The notes under the pieces: generated by a model
The model's input: only the letters and a program-made list of their open reading frames with translations
The model's database searches: none
What the model was told of the DNA's origin: nothing
Made by a program: the position numbers and the translations under genes
Shown here: in pieces, positions 33,525 through 42,150 of the stretch
Layout of the letters: each line of letters opens with the position of its first letter
Position numbering within the stretch: the stretch's first letter is position 1
Assembly: GCA_963705325.1 (NCBI GenBank)
Contig: OY970069.1
Location: 5,270,001 to 5,334,000 of the forward strand
Reading direction: 5' to 3'
DNA: 64,000 bases
DNA from: DATARH01 sp963705325
Lineage (GTDB): Bacteria > Pseudomonadota > Alphaproteobacteria > ATCC43930 > CGMCC-115725

Positions 33525-34514
33525 ATGGTTCCGCTCTCCATCCTCGACCTGTCGCCGATCGTCGAAGGCGGTAACGCCGGGCAGTCGCTGCGCAACTCGC
33601 TCGACCTCGCGCGGCATTGCGAGGCGCTCGGCTACCCGCGCTTCTGGATGGCCGAGCACCACAACCTGCCGGGCATCGCCAGCGCCGCGACCGCGGTGGC
33701 GCTCGCCCACATCGCCGCCGGCACGGCCAAGATCAAGATCGGCGCCGGCGGCATCATGCTGCCCAATCACGCGCCGCTGATGGTGGCCGAGCAGTTCGGC
33801 ACGCTGGCCGCGCTGCACCCCGGCCGTGTCGAGCTCGGGCTCGGCCGCGCGCCCGGTTCCGACCAGCTGACGATGCGAGCGATGCGCCGCAACCTGCTCG
33901 CGAGCGACGACCAGTTTCCGCGCGACGTCGTCGAACTGATGCACTATTTCCAGCCGGCCGAGCCCGGCCAGCGGCTGCAGGCGGTGCCCGGCGCCGGGCT
34001 CGACGTGCCGATCTGGATATTGGGGTCGAGCCTCTTCGGCGCGCAGCTCGCGGCGATCCTCGGGCTGCCCTTCGCGTTCGCCTCGCACTTCGCGCCGGCG
34101 GCACTGATGCAGGCGATCGCGATCTACCGCGAGCGGTTCGAGCCGTCGGCGCAACTGGCCGCGCCGCATGTGATGCTGGGCGTCACCTGCGTCGCCGCGG
34201 AGACAGACGAGGAGGCGCGGTTCCTGTTCTCGTCGCTGCAGCAATCGACCCTCAACAACCGCCTCGGCACGCCGAGCCGGGTGCCGCCGCCGGTCGCGGA
34301 TTTCGAGGCGACGCTCGATCCCTACAAACGCGCGGTGGTCGAGGATGCGTTCGGCGCCGCGGTCGTCGGCGGCCCGGAGACGGTGCGGCGCGGCCTCGAG
34401 GACCTCATCGCGCGCACCGGCGCCGACGAGCTGATGGTGACCGCCAACATCTACGACCACGACAAGCGCAAGCGCTCGTTCGAGATCATCGCGCAGGTGC
34501 GCGGCGCACCGTAG
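33525..34514 (+). CDS. LLM-class flavin oxidoreductase (YhbW/MsnO8-like)
   Basis: The 329-residue luciferase-like protein belongs to the short group I: LSILDLSPIVEGGNAGQSLRN at the N-terminus, RFWMAEHHNLPGIASAATAV, IKIGAGGIMLPNHAPLMVAEQF, and LGLGRAPGSD. This ordering is characteristic of the YhbW/MsnO8 subgroup, whose substrates are mostly unknown. It ends 12 bases before the end of a convergent LysR gene. It is divergent from the ThDP gene with the repeat element in between. Confidence 0.9.
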   Translation: MVPLSILDLSPIVEGGNAGQSLRNSLDLARHCEALGYPRFWMAEHHNLPGIASAATAVALAHIAAGTAKIKIGAGGIMLPNHAPLMVAEQFGTLAALHPGRVELGLGRAPGSDQLTMRAMRRNLLASDDQFPRDVVELMHYFQPAEPGQRLQAVPGAGLDVPIWILGSSLFGAQLAAILGLPFAFASHFAPAALMQAIAIYRERFEPSAQLAAPHVMLGVTCVAAETDEEARFLFSSLQQSTLNNRLGTPSRVPPPVADFEATLDPYKRAVVEDAFGAAVVGGPETVRRGLEDLIARTGADELMVTANIYDHDKRKRSFEIIAQVRGAP

Positions 34515-34526
34515 TCCGGGATGCTC

Positions 34527-35435
34527 TCAGCGTGGCCAGGCCGCCGCGGCCTCGGCTACGATCCATTCGCGAACGGCGCGCGTCGCCGCGTTTTCGGGCC
34601 GGTCTTCGCCGACCAGCAGATAGTCGCCGCCGTCCCACTCCGGCGTTGTGATCGGGCACACCAGGCGGCCTGCGGCGATATCCTTTTCAATCAGCGGCTT
34701 CGACGCGACGGCGATCCCCAGCCCCTCAACCGCAGCCTGCAGCTGCAGGTGCACATGCTCGAACTCGACGTGGCGGAGCGGCAGCAGATCGGCATGTCCG
34801 GCGGCCGCCAGCCATTGCGGCCAAGCCGCGTGCGTCGTCGCCGAATGCAGCAGCACATGCCGCCGCAGGTCTTCGACCGACGTCACCGGACGGTTCCGCA
34901 GCAGATCGGGGCTGCACGCCGGAAGCTGCCAGTCCTTCATCAGCACCTGCGAACGGAAGCCGGGCGCGGGCTGCCAGTTCAGGCGGACGCCAAGATCGGC
35001 GGCGCTCCCGACATAGCGCAGCCGACGCGAGGTCGCGGAAATCCGCACATCGATGTTCGGGAACTGCCGCTGAAACACGGCCAGCCGCGGGATCAGCCAG
35101 CGCAGCGCAAAGCTGGTCGGGACATTGACGCGGACGACCCCCGAGACGCGGCGCTCGGTCTCGGGCCGCCGCAGTTTCGCCGCCGCGGCCTCGAGGCGCG
35201 AAAACGCCTCGCTCGCGTCGCCGAGCATTTCGGCGCCTTCGCCGGTCAGGGCGACGCCGCGGGCGCGCCGTTCAAACAGCGCTACGCCGAGCCAATCCTC
35301 CAGCAACTTTATCTGCTTGCCGACGGCCCAATGGGTGACGTGCAAATCCGCCGCAGCGGCGGCGAAACTGCCATGCCTTGCGGCTGCTTCAAAAGCCCGC
35401 AATGCATTCAGCGGCGGCAATTTGGACTGGGCCAT
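34527..35435 (-). CDS. LysR-type transcriptional regulator (GcvA-like)
   Basis: The 302-residue regulator has an N-terminal winged helix (PPLNALRAFEAAARHGSFAAAAADLHVTHWAV, then KQIKLLEDWLGVALFERR) and a type 2 periplasmic-binding-fold effector domain from about residue 92. The LPPLNALR start and FALRWLIPRLAVFQRQFPNIDV are typical of the GcvA/AmpR branch. GGGAGAAAAAG precedes ATG 35435. It is divergent from an FsmR-like permease, which it probably controls, and a palindrome lies between them. Confidence 0.9.
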   Translation of the reverse strand: MAQSKLPPLNALRAFEAAARHGSFAAAAADLHVTHWAVGKQIKLLEDWLGVALFERRARGVALTGEGAEMLGDASEAFSRLEAAAAKLRRPETERRVSGVVRVNVPTSFALRWLIPRLAVFQRQFPNIDVRISATSRRLRYVGSAADLGVRLNWQPAPGFRSQVLMKDWQLPACSPDLLRNRPVTSVEDLRRHVLLHSATTHAAWPQWLAAAGHADLLPLRHVEFEHVHLQLQAAVEGLGIAVASKPLIEKDIAAGRLVCPITTPEWDGGDYLLVGEDRPENAATRAVREWIVAEAAAAWPR

Positions 35436-35469
35436 GGGTGACTTTTTCTCCCGTCTTCTGAGAATATTA

Positions 35470-35479
35470 CACAATTGTG
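35470..35479. promoter_or_regulatory. Palindrome CACAATTGTG in LysR/MFS divergent region
   Basis: A perfect 10-bp palindrome lies 35 bases upstream of the LysR start and 34-61 bases before the possible permease starts. It fits the loose T-N11-A architecture of LysR operators (TTACACAATTGTGACGA). Assignment is by location and symmetry only. Confidence 0.4.
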
Positions 35480-35539
35480 ACGATTGCGCATCACCGCTAC
35501 CGTAAAAGTCGGATGCACTGCGAGGCGGCGGGCGCGGCA

Positions 35540-36739
35540 ATGTCATTGATCGCGACCACTTTGGAGCGGATCAGGGAGCCTTCGCGGCGGACGATGGCGG
35601 TGGCGTGTGGCGCGCACATCCTGCACGACGGCTATACCGATCTGCTCTATGTGCTGCTGCCGCTGTGGCAGGCGCAGTTCGGGCTGGACTATGCGGCGGT
35701 CGGGTTGCTGCGCGCGCTCTATGTCGGCGCGATGGCGGGGTTCCAGATCCCGGCCGGATCGATCGCCCAGCGCTTGGGCGGGCCGCTCGTCCTTGGACTC
35801 GGCACCGCGCTGGCCGGCATCGGCTATCTCGTCGCCGGCGCCAGCGTCGGGTTCGGGATGCTGGTCGCCGCGCTGGTGATCGGCGGGCTCGGCTCCGGCG
35901 TGCAGCACCCGATCAGCGCCAACCTGGTGTCGCAAGCTTTCCCCGGCGTCCGGTCGCGGCAGGCGCTCGCCGGTTACAATTTCTCGGGCGATCTCGGCAA
36001 GATGGCGTTCCCGGCCGCGACCGCCTGGCTCTTGACGCTGATGAACTGGCGGGCGGCGGCGACGGTGATCGGCATCGTTGGACTGTGCGCGGCCGCCGCG
36101 ATCCTGGCGGCGCGCGGCCTACCCGGACGTGCCGTCCCGCCCGCCAAGGCAGCCGCCGATTCGCCGGAGACGGCCGCGCCGCCGCCGAGCAGACGCGGCT
36201 TCCCCTTGCTGCTGTCGATCGCGATGATCGACAGCGCGACGCGGATGGGGTTCCTCACCTTCCTGCCGTTCCTGTTAAAGCTCAAAGGCGCTGGACTGCC
36301 CGAGATCGGCATCGCCTTGACCCTGATCTTTACCGGCGGCGCCTGCGGCAAGCTCGCTTGCGGCTGGCTCGGCGCGCGGGTTGGCGTGGTTCGCGCGACC
36401 TGGATCACCGAGGGAGCCACCGCGGCGGGAATCCTCGCGCTGCTCCCGTTGCCGCTATTCGCCGGCATGGCGGTGCTGCCGCTGATCGGGGTCGCGCTCA
36501 ACGGCACGTCGTCGGTGCTCTACGGCACCGTGCCCGAGCTTGTCCCGCCCGAAAGGCGGCAACGCGCGTTCAGCATCTTCTACACCGGCGGGATCGGCGC
36601 CGGAGCCACCTCGCCAATCCTCTATGGCCTCATCAGCGATGCGCTTAGCGTCCCCACGATGATGGTGCTTGTGGCGTCGGTCGTCTTGGTCACTTTGCCG
36701 CTGTCGTGGCGGCTGAAGCCCGCACTGCAGCACCCCTGA
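35540..36739 (+). CDS. MFS transporter, fosmidomycin-resistance (FsmR) like
   Basis: A 399-residue permease with about 12 helices. The helix 1 signature ACGAHILHDGYTDLLYVLLPLW is typical of FsmR-type exporters, as is GVQHPISANLVSQAFPGVRSRQALAGYNFSGDLGK in helices 4-5. The C-terminal half has SSVLYGTVPELVPPERRQRAFSIFYTGGIG. It likely exports a small toxic compound. Both ATG 35513 and ATG 35540 are reasonable; I chose the latter as closer to the family N-terminus. It is divergent from the LysR gene. Confidence 0.87.
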   Translation: MSLIATTLERIREPSRRTMAVACGAHILHDGYTDLLYVLLPLWQAQFGLDYAAVGLLRALYVGAMAGFQIPAGSIAQRLGGPLVLGLGTALAGIGYLVAGASVGFGMLVAALVIGGLGSGVQHPISANLVSQAFPGVRSRQALAGYNFSGDLGKMAFPAATAWLLTLMNWRAAATVIGIVGLCAAAAILAARGLPGRAVPPAKAAADSPETAAPPPSRRGFPLLLSIAMIDSATRMGFLTFLPFLLKLKGAGLPEIGIALTLIFTGGACGKLACGWLGARVGVVRATWITEGATAAGILALLPLPLFAGMAVLPLIGVALNGTSSVLYGTVPELVPPERRQRAFSIFYTGGIGAGATSPILYGLISDALSVPTMMVLVASVVLVTLPLSWRLKPALQHP

Positions 36740-36805
36740 GCCGATAACCCCTCGACAAACCGCGCCGCGGCGTTATTCTATCTGAGAACAAAACAGGAAT
36801 TTATT

Positions 36806-37159
36806 GTGGCGCGAGGAGCTCTCAGAATTCAGCGCGAGGCCGAACGGCAGTTTCCGGTGCGGGTACGCATCGCGGTGCCGCCCGGCGGGTTCGGCCGTCA
36901 GCTCGAAGTCATGCATGCCTGGCTCGACGAGGTCTGCGGCCCGACAGGGTGGATCTCGGCGCCGGCCGGCCTCGCCGGCGTGTTGAATGACGCCGTCGCC
37001 TTCTATTTCGACGATGCGGCCTTTGCCCATGCTTTCGTCAACCGTTTTTGCTGCGGTTACCGTCCGGTCGAGGTCAACCGCGCGGTCGAGGGCGCATTTT
37101 CGCTGCGCACCGAGATGCCGGCGCCGCGCCGGATCGCGCTCGGGCACAAGACGCCCTAG
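36806..37159 (+). CDS. Conserved-looking hypothetical protein
   Basis: The 117-residue protein has no signal or membrane segment. It begins with GTG 36806 behind AGGAA. The sequence has an alpha/beta look with VRVRIAVPPGGFG and AVAFYFDDAAFAHAFVNRFCC; two adjacent Cys occur at about residues 82-83. I recognise no family. The next gene, a TSUP permease, begins three bases after its stop, so both are probably co-translated. Confidence 0.6.
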   Translation: MARGALRIQREAERQFPVRVRIAVPPGGFGRQLEVMHAWLDEVCGPTGWISAPAGLAGVLNDAVAFYFDDAAFAHAFVNRFCCGYRPVEVNRAVEGAFSLRTEMPAPRRIALGHKTP

Positions 37160-37162
37160 CGA

Positions 37163-37918
37163 ATGACCCTGCCGGTCTGGGCAGGGTTGGCGGCGACCTG
37201 CTTCGCTGCCGCCCTGCTGCAAGCGACCAACGGGTTCGGCTTCGCGGTGCTCTCGGTGCCGTTCTTCCTGCTGCTGGTTCCGGCGGGGCAAGCGATCCAG
37301 CTTGTCGTCATCCTGAGCCTGGCGATCTCGCTAGTGATGATCCCGCGCCTGCACGACGCGATCGAACCGCGCCTGCTCTTGCACTTGGTGATCGGCAGCG
37401 CCGTCGGCCTGCCGGTCGGCCTCGTCGCCTTCGGCTACAGCGATCCCGCCGTCGTACGGCTCGCCGCAGGCGTGGTCATCGTGCTATTCGCGGCAGTGTT
37501 GGGGTGGAACGTCTATCGCCGACGGCCGGCGCTGGTGGCGATGCGGCGCGGCCTCGACCTGGGGGCTGGAACCATCGCCGGCGCCGCGACCGGGCTTGTC
37601 GGCATGCCGGGGCCGCCGTTGATGATCTATCTGATGCTGGCGGCGGCGCCGATGCGGGCGGTGCGCGCGACGCTCGTCGCGTTTTTCGCGCTGGTCTATG
37701 CCGCGACGCTGCTATCCGATGTTGTCTTCCTCGGCGTGCCCGGTTTCGACTGGGCGATCGCGGCGAGCCTGCTGCCGCTGATCTGGGCAGGCGGCATCGT
37801 CGGGTTGAGCGTTGCCGATCGTCTTAACGAAACGGTAGCGGCTGTGCTGTCAATCTTGGTGCTCGCGGTCGCCGGGCTGTATACCCTCGCCGCGGCGGCA
37901 AGCGCCGCGCTACGCTGA
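37163..37918 (+). CDS. TSUP family permease (TauE/SafE)
   Basis: The 251-residue protein has about eight hydrophobic helices in two repeats. The TSUP repeats are seen as GLAATCFAAALLQATNGFGFAVLSVPFFLLL near the N-terminus and AGTIAGAATGLVGMPGPPLMIYLML in the second half, both with the conserved Gly-rich turn. These permeases move sulfite, sulfonates, sulfoacetate or other C2 compounds. It follows the hypothetical protein by three bases and precedes an M20 hydrolase by 25 bases. Confidence 0.9.
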   Translation: MTLPVWAGLAATCFAAALLQATNGFGFAVLSVPFFLLLVPAGQAIQLVVILSLAISLVMIPRLHDAIEPRLLLHLVIGSAVGLPVGLVAFGYSDPAVVRLAAGVVIVLFAAVLGWNVYRRRPALVAMRRGLDLGAGTIAGAATGLVGMPGPPLMIYLMLAAAPMRAVRATLVAFFALVYAATLLSDVVFLGVPGFDWAIAASLLPLIWAGGIVGLSVADRLNETVAAVLSILVLAVAGLYTLAAAASAALR

Positions 37919-37943
37919 AGGTTGTGCCGCGAAGGGACCGCGC

Positions 37944-39122
37944 ATGCCGGTATTCGACAAGATCACCGCCGCTCATGACGAGATGACCGCTTGGCGGCGC
38001 GACATCCATGCGCAGCCCGAACTCGGCTTCGAGGAGATCCGCACCGCCGAGTTCGTTGCGCACAAGCTCGAACAGTTCGGCATCGAGGTCACCCGCGACG
38101 TCGGCAAGACCGGTGTCGTCGGCCGGCTGCGCGCGGGCAATTCGCCGCGCTCGATCGGCCTGCGGGCCGACATGGATTGCCTGCCGATCCTCGAGGCCAA
38201 CAGCTTCGCGCATCGCTCGAAAAACCCCGGCAAGATGCATGCCTGCGGCCATGACGGGCACACCACGATGCTGCTCGGCGCCGCCAAATACCTCGCCGCG
38301 ACCAAGAACTTCGACGGCACAGTGCATTTCATCTTTCAGCCGGCCGAGGAAGGCCTCGGCGGCGCCGAGGCGATGATCGGCGATGGGCTCTTCGACCGCT
38401 TTCCGTGCGACGTGATCTTCGGCATGCACAACCGGCCGGGTCTGGCGGTTGGCAAGTTCCAAATTCGACCGGGTGCGATGATGGCGGGCGGCGCCTTTTT
38501 CGATATCAACGTCACCGGCGTCGGCGCGCACGGCGCGCGGCCCGAGGCCGGGATCGACCCGGTCATCGTTGGTGCGCATATCGCGACGGCGCTGCAGACC
38601 ATCGTGTCGCGCAACGTGCGCCCAACCGACACCGCGGTCGTCAGTGTCACCCAGATCCACGGCGGCGACGCCTATAACGTGATCCCGGAGAAGGCGGTGT
38701 TGCGCGGCACCGCGCGCTGCTTCAGCGAACTGACCATGGGGGTCATCGGCTCGCGCATGACCCGCATCGCCGAGGGCATCGCCGAGGGCTTCGGCGCCAA
38801 GGCCGAGACCAATTTCCGGGTGCTGTTCCCGCCGCTGGTCAACCACGCGGACGAGGTGCAATTCATCGCCGATTGCGCCGCCGACATCGTCGGCGAGGCC
38901 AATGTCAACCGCAACTCCAACCCGGTGATGGCCTCGGAAGATTTCGCGATCATGCTGAAGCACGTGCCGGGCGCCTACATCCAGATCGGCAACGGCGACG
39001 GCGAAGGCGCCTGTGAAGTGCACAATCCCGGCTATGACTTCAACGACACCGCGCTGCCGTTCGGGGCGAGCCTGTTCGCGCGCCTCGTCGAAAAGCGCCT
39101 CGATCGGCTCGGCGCAAGCTAG
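37944..39122 (+). CDS. M20 family amidohydrolase (hippurate/IAA-amino acid hydrolase type)
   Basis: The 392-residue metallo-hydrolase cleaves N-acyl or N-aroyl amino acids. Metal-site blocks of M20D are intact: LRADMDCLPI, MHACGHDGHTTMLLGAA (Cys, His and Asp), FQPAEEGLGGAEAM with the catalytic Glu pair, FGMHNRPGLAVG, and VMASEDFAIML near the end. The lid domain lies about 185-300. It may form an operon with the TSUP permease, giving uptake and then cleavage of an N-acylated compound. Confidence 0.92.
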   Translation: MPVFDKITAAHDEMTAWRRDIHAQPELGFEEIRTAEFVAHKLEQFGIEVTRDVGKTGVVGRLRAGNSPRSIGLRADMDCLPILEANSFAHRSKNPGKMHACGHDGHTTMLLGAAKYLAATKNFDGTVHFIFQPAEEGLGGAEAMIGDGLFDRFPCDVIFGMHNRPGLAVGKFQIRPGAMMAGGAFFDINVTGVGAHGARPEAGIDPVIVGAHIATALQTIVSRNVRPTDTAVVSVTQIHGGDAYNVIPEKAVLRGTARCFSELTMGVIGSRMTRIAEGIAEGFGAKAETNFRVLFPPLVNHADEVQFIADCAADIVGEANVNRNSNPVMASEDFAIMLKHVPGAYIQIGNGDGEGACEVHNPGYDFNDTALPFGASLFARLVEKRLDRLGAS

Positions 39123-39136
39123 CGCGCGCCTTACGG

Positions 39137-39152
39137 ACGCCGCGAACGGCGT
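39137..39152 (+). terminator. Short hairpin after M20 gene
   Basis: ACGCCG-CGAA-CGGCGT, a 6-bp stem with a tetraloop, followed by TTCT, lies 15 bases after the stop. It could be a terminator but has no real T-run. Confidence 0.35.
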
Positions 39153-39250
39153 TCTAGGCATTTGCAAGTCGCCATTACCGGACCGGCCGTCGTATCTTGC
39201 GCGCGAGCGCGCCGGCATGAGATCGTCGAATTGCCCTGCCGCTTCCCTTG

Positions 39251-40606
39251 ATGAAAGCAATCGTGATGAGCAGCGCGGCGCCGGAACCGCGGGAGGACAA
39301 GACAAGCGTTCGCCCCGAGAACATCGACGCCCTGACTGGTCTCCGGTTCATCGCCGCATTCACGATTGCTCTGGGGCACTCCTACGCTCCGTGGGGCAAC
39401 GTAACCATCGTCGGCATGCCGCTTTTCTTTACCTTGAGCGGCTTTATCATCCACTACATCTATTCGGATACTTTTGGATCAAGCTGGAGGCCAGCAGCGG
39501 CTAAATTCGCCGCAGCACGTTTCTCACGAATTTATCCCCTCTATTTCATCCTGCTTCTCGTCGCTTTTGTCGCCACCCCAATGGGGAAAACACTTTGGCA
39601 GACGGGAAATATGTGGCTGATACTGTCTTATGTTTTTGCTTGTTTTACTTGGTTTCCGCTATCCATAGACGGCAAAATAACCGCCGAATGGTATTACGGC
39701 ATCTCATGGTCGGTATCGACAGAGATTTTCTTTTATCTCGCCTATGCTCTCGTATTGTTTCGATTGAATCGAATCCAGAATGCGAGGCGATGCTTAATAG
39801 TTGTTGTGACGTTTGTTATTTCAACATACGTGTTATTTTATATCGTATTTTTTACTCGTGATTTATGGGAATCATTTGCACTCCAGGTCTCAGGTCTCGC
39901 TCCGCGTTCGTCAGGCTTTGGCAATTCGTTTTATCGCTGGCTCCTCTACACGTCTCCATATGCTCGAATCTTTGAGTTTATTGGCGGTTGCCTCGCCTGC
40001 CAGCTTTACCTGCTGGTGCGCAACTCCACCAAATCTCGTAGCCGCCTTATCACCGAACTCTTCGGTTGGCTGCCATGTTTGCTGATTGTCGGCACGATGA
40101 TCATCTTCGAACCTATCGCGCAACATCATCCATGGTTGGCAGTTGGCGACCATTCCTTTCAAGCGTTTTTCGTTAACTTGCACATGAATTTCCTGCTGGC
40201 GCCGTTTTGCTGCCTACTGATTTTCGCGCTGGCATGGGGCCGCTCCACAGTTTCGCGTATTCTCAGCTGGGGTGGCATCGTGCTGCTTGGCGAGATCAGC
40301 TATTCGACCTATCTCGGTCATCCGTTGGCGCAGGGGTTTGCCCAGGGCTTATGGCTGCCGCAATCGCCACCCGCGTCGGTGGCGTGCGAGCTCTTGGTCA
40401 TCTACTTGTTCTCGTGGATGTTCTTTGCGGCAATCGAGGTGCCGTCAAAGGCCGGATTGCGCCGGTTTTTTGCGGCGCGGCCACTCAATCTGGTCGCCGG
40501 TTTGCTCCACCGCCCGGCTTGGGCGCGATCAAGCGCCTCCTCTACCTTAATTCACGCGCAGGAAACGGCAGTAGATCGCCTAGATGAGTTGCAAAAAAGT
40601 AGCTGA
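39251..40606 (+). CDS. Acyltransferase 3 family membrane protein (OafA/YrhL-like)
   Basis: The 451-residue membrane protein has about ten helices. The family start IDALTGLRFIAAFTIALGHSY contains the catalytic His; GMPLFFTLSGFIIHYIY and ARFSRIYPLYFILLL with the conserved Arg follow. SWSVSTEIFFYLAYALVLF and the late GEISYSTYLGHPL are also typical. It should O-acylate a cell-surface polysaccharide or lipid. Part of the gene (39500-39900) is clearly AT-richer than flanking DNA. It is convergent with a second acyltransferase-3 gene. Confidence 0.9.
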   Translation: MKAIVMSSAAPEPREDKTSVRPENIDALTGLRFIAAFTIALGHSYAPWGNVTIVGMPLFFTLSGFIIHYIYSDTFGSSWRPAAAKFAAARFSRIYPLYFILLLVAFVATPMGKTLWQTGNMWLILSYVFACFTWFPLSIDGKITAEWYYGISWSVSTEIFFYLAYALVLFRLNRIQNARRCLIVVVTFVISTYVLFYIVFFTRDLWESFALQVSGLAPRSSGFGNSFYRWLLYTSPYARIFEFIGGCLACQLYLLVRNSTKSRSRLITELFGWLPCLLIVGTMIIFEPIAQHHPWLAVGDHSFQAFFVNLHMNFLLAPFCCLLIFALAWGRSTVSRILSWGGIVLLGEISYSTYLGHPLAQGFAQGLWLPQSPPASVACELLVIYLFSWMFFAAIEVPSKAGLRRFFAARPLNLVAGLLHRPAWARSSASSTLIHAQETAVDRLDELQKSS

Positions 40607-40674
40607 AACTAACGCGCAAGAGACTGACGAGCATGATGGCTTGTGCGCGAGCTGCCCTTCCAACACAGGTAGCA

Positions 40675-41955
40675 TTACCTTGTCCCTTCGGTGGGCGCAG
40701 CGATGTGGCCCTCAGCCACGATCTCGCCAACCGCTGGCCTAGCGCGACCGCGCAGAAGGCTCCGAAGCGCCTTTTGTGCGGGTACCTCGATAACCCGGTA
40801 GAGGCCAGCAGCAAGAGCGACGGCGATGACGAAATCGACCGCAAAGAGGCCGCAGAAATCGACAAATCCCAGCCATGAGAACGTCTGGTTGCGCATGCCG
40901 TCAGCGAGATTAGTCGCGAACGGATGGAACAAATAGAGGGAATAGGAAATCTCGCCAAAAAACAACAGGCCGGAGGCCGAAAGCGCGCGTGACAAGCGCG
41001 ATGCGGGCCGCGCCAGCATGATCGCAGCAAACAGCAGCGGCAGCACGGGTTGCAGGAGAGTTTCTGCGAAGCCGAACACCCCCGATACCCAGGCCAGCCA
41101 CAAAGCGGCGCAGCATAGCGGCAATACGCCGTCGTCGAGCCACGGCGGCAGGCGAAATCCGCGAAGCACAGCGACGGCGGCAATCCAGCCAAAGGCGAAA
41201 TCGTAGAAACGGACATAGGGCGACCAATAAAAAAACCATCGCGCCGCTTCGTCGGGCGCGATGGGATCAAAAGCTGCGGGTAACGACGCCAACGCCGGAT
41301 ACATCGGCCCTTGGTGCAAAGTGAGCCACGCAATCGCCGTCAGATAAAAGACGGCCAATCCGGCGGCAATCGCGATCACTGCACTTCCAAAGCGCCGCTT
41401 CGCCTTGCGAAACGCGACAACGCACTCGACGAAAATGGCATAGAGCGCGATTTCGGTGCTGATGCTCCAGCACATTGGGTCCGTCAACCAACGCCCCGCG
41501 AGCTTGAACGGGTAAAGCGATTCGATCGAGATCATCAACAAGAGTTGAGCGGTCAGGGTCTGACTCCCATAAAGGGCCGGCCGCATATAGATGAGAGCCA
41601 AGTATACGAGCAGCACCGGATAGAGGCGCGAAAACCGCAACCAAGCGAACCGGGCGGTCGATGCCGCGGCGCGATTGCCCCAGTCCATCGACAGGTAGTT
41701 GTAGGCGATGACGAACCCGCTCAGAGTGAAAAACAGCGACATCCCCCACTCGGCATTGCCGAGCGCGCGGATCAGCCAACCCGGCGCCGTCATCCGGTTG
41801 TAAGGCGCGCACCACTCGGAATAATGCGCAACCAAGACAGAGAGCGCGGCGAGGCCGCGCAGCCCGGTCAGGCTAAGCGTTTCCGAATGCCGTGGGCGGG
41901 ACGTGATCACGTCGCTGGCCTTATTCCCACGCCAAGTATCGATATCGCAACCCAT
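40675..41955 (-). CDS. Acyltransferase 3 family membrane protein (second copy)
   Basis: The 426-residue protein has the same family features as its neighbour but low direct similarity: SLTGLRGLAALSVLVAHYSEW with the His, WGMSLFFTLSGFVIAYNYL, ARFAWLRFSRLYPVLLVYL, MCWSISTEIALYAIFVE and GEISYSLYLFHPFA. About ten membrane helices are present. The two genes are convergent with a 68-bp gap, so this is not a simple tandem duplication. It probably adds an acetyl or similar group to another surface sugar. Confidence 0.9.
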   Translation of the reverse strand: MGCDIDTWRGNKASDVITSRPRHSETLSLTGLRGLAALSVLVAHYSEWCAPYNRMTAPGWLIRALGNAEWGMSLFFTLSGFVIAYNYLSMDWGNRAAASTARFAWLRFSRLYPVLLVYLALIYMRPALYGSQTLTAQLLLMISIESLYPFKLAGRWLTDPMCWSISTEIALYAIFVECVVAFRKAKRRFGSAVIAIAAGLAVFYLTAIAWLTLHQGPMYPALASLPAAFDPIAPDEAARWFFYWSPYVRFYDFAFGWIAAVAVLRGFRLPPWLDDGVLPLCCAALWLAWVSGVFGFAETLLQPVLPLLFAAIMLARPASRLSRALSASGLLFFGEISYSLYLFHPFATNLADGMRNQTFSWLGFVDFCGLFAVDFVIAVALAAGLYRVIEVPAQKALRSLLRGRARPAVGEIVAEGHIAAPTEGTR

Positions 41956-42003
41956 GAAGTTCTAGCAGAGCGCAGCGTGAGGAGCGAGATCACGATCCGG
42001 CGC

Positions 42004-42073
42004 GAGGCTCGCCTATTCCTTGCTGCTCCTTGCCGCAAACAGCTTCAACCCGTTCATCTACTTTCGCTTCTGA
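42004..42073 (+). pseudogene. C-terminal remnant of an MBOAT O-acyltransferase
   Basis: In one frame the DNA reads LAYSLLLLAANSFNPFIYFRF and then stops (TGA 42071-42073). A hydrophobic last helix followed by S-F-x-P-F-I/L-Y-F-x-F is the usual end of AlgI/DltB-type MBOAT proteins. Upstream the frame closes with a TGA around 41980, so only about 25 residues remain. It is next to two acyltransferase-3 genes, which suits a decayed polysaccharide O-acetylation locus. The match is short and could be chance. Confidence 0.5.
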
Positions 42074-42150
42074 CCGAGTGTGTGCGGCGCGATGGCGTGC
42101 GCGGCCGAGCCGCGCTAGTCTATTGGCAATCTCTTTGGGAGGAACCGGAA

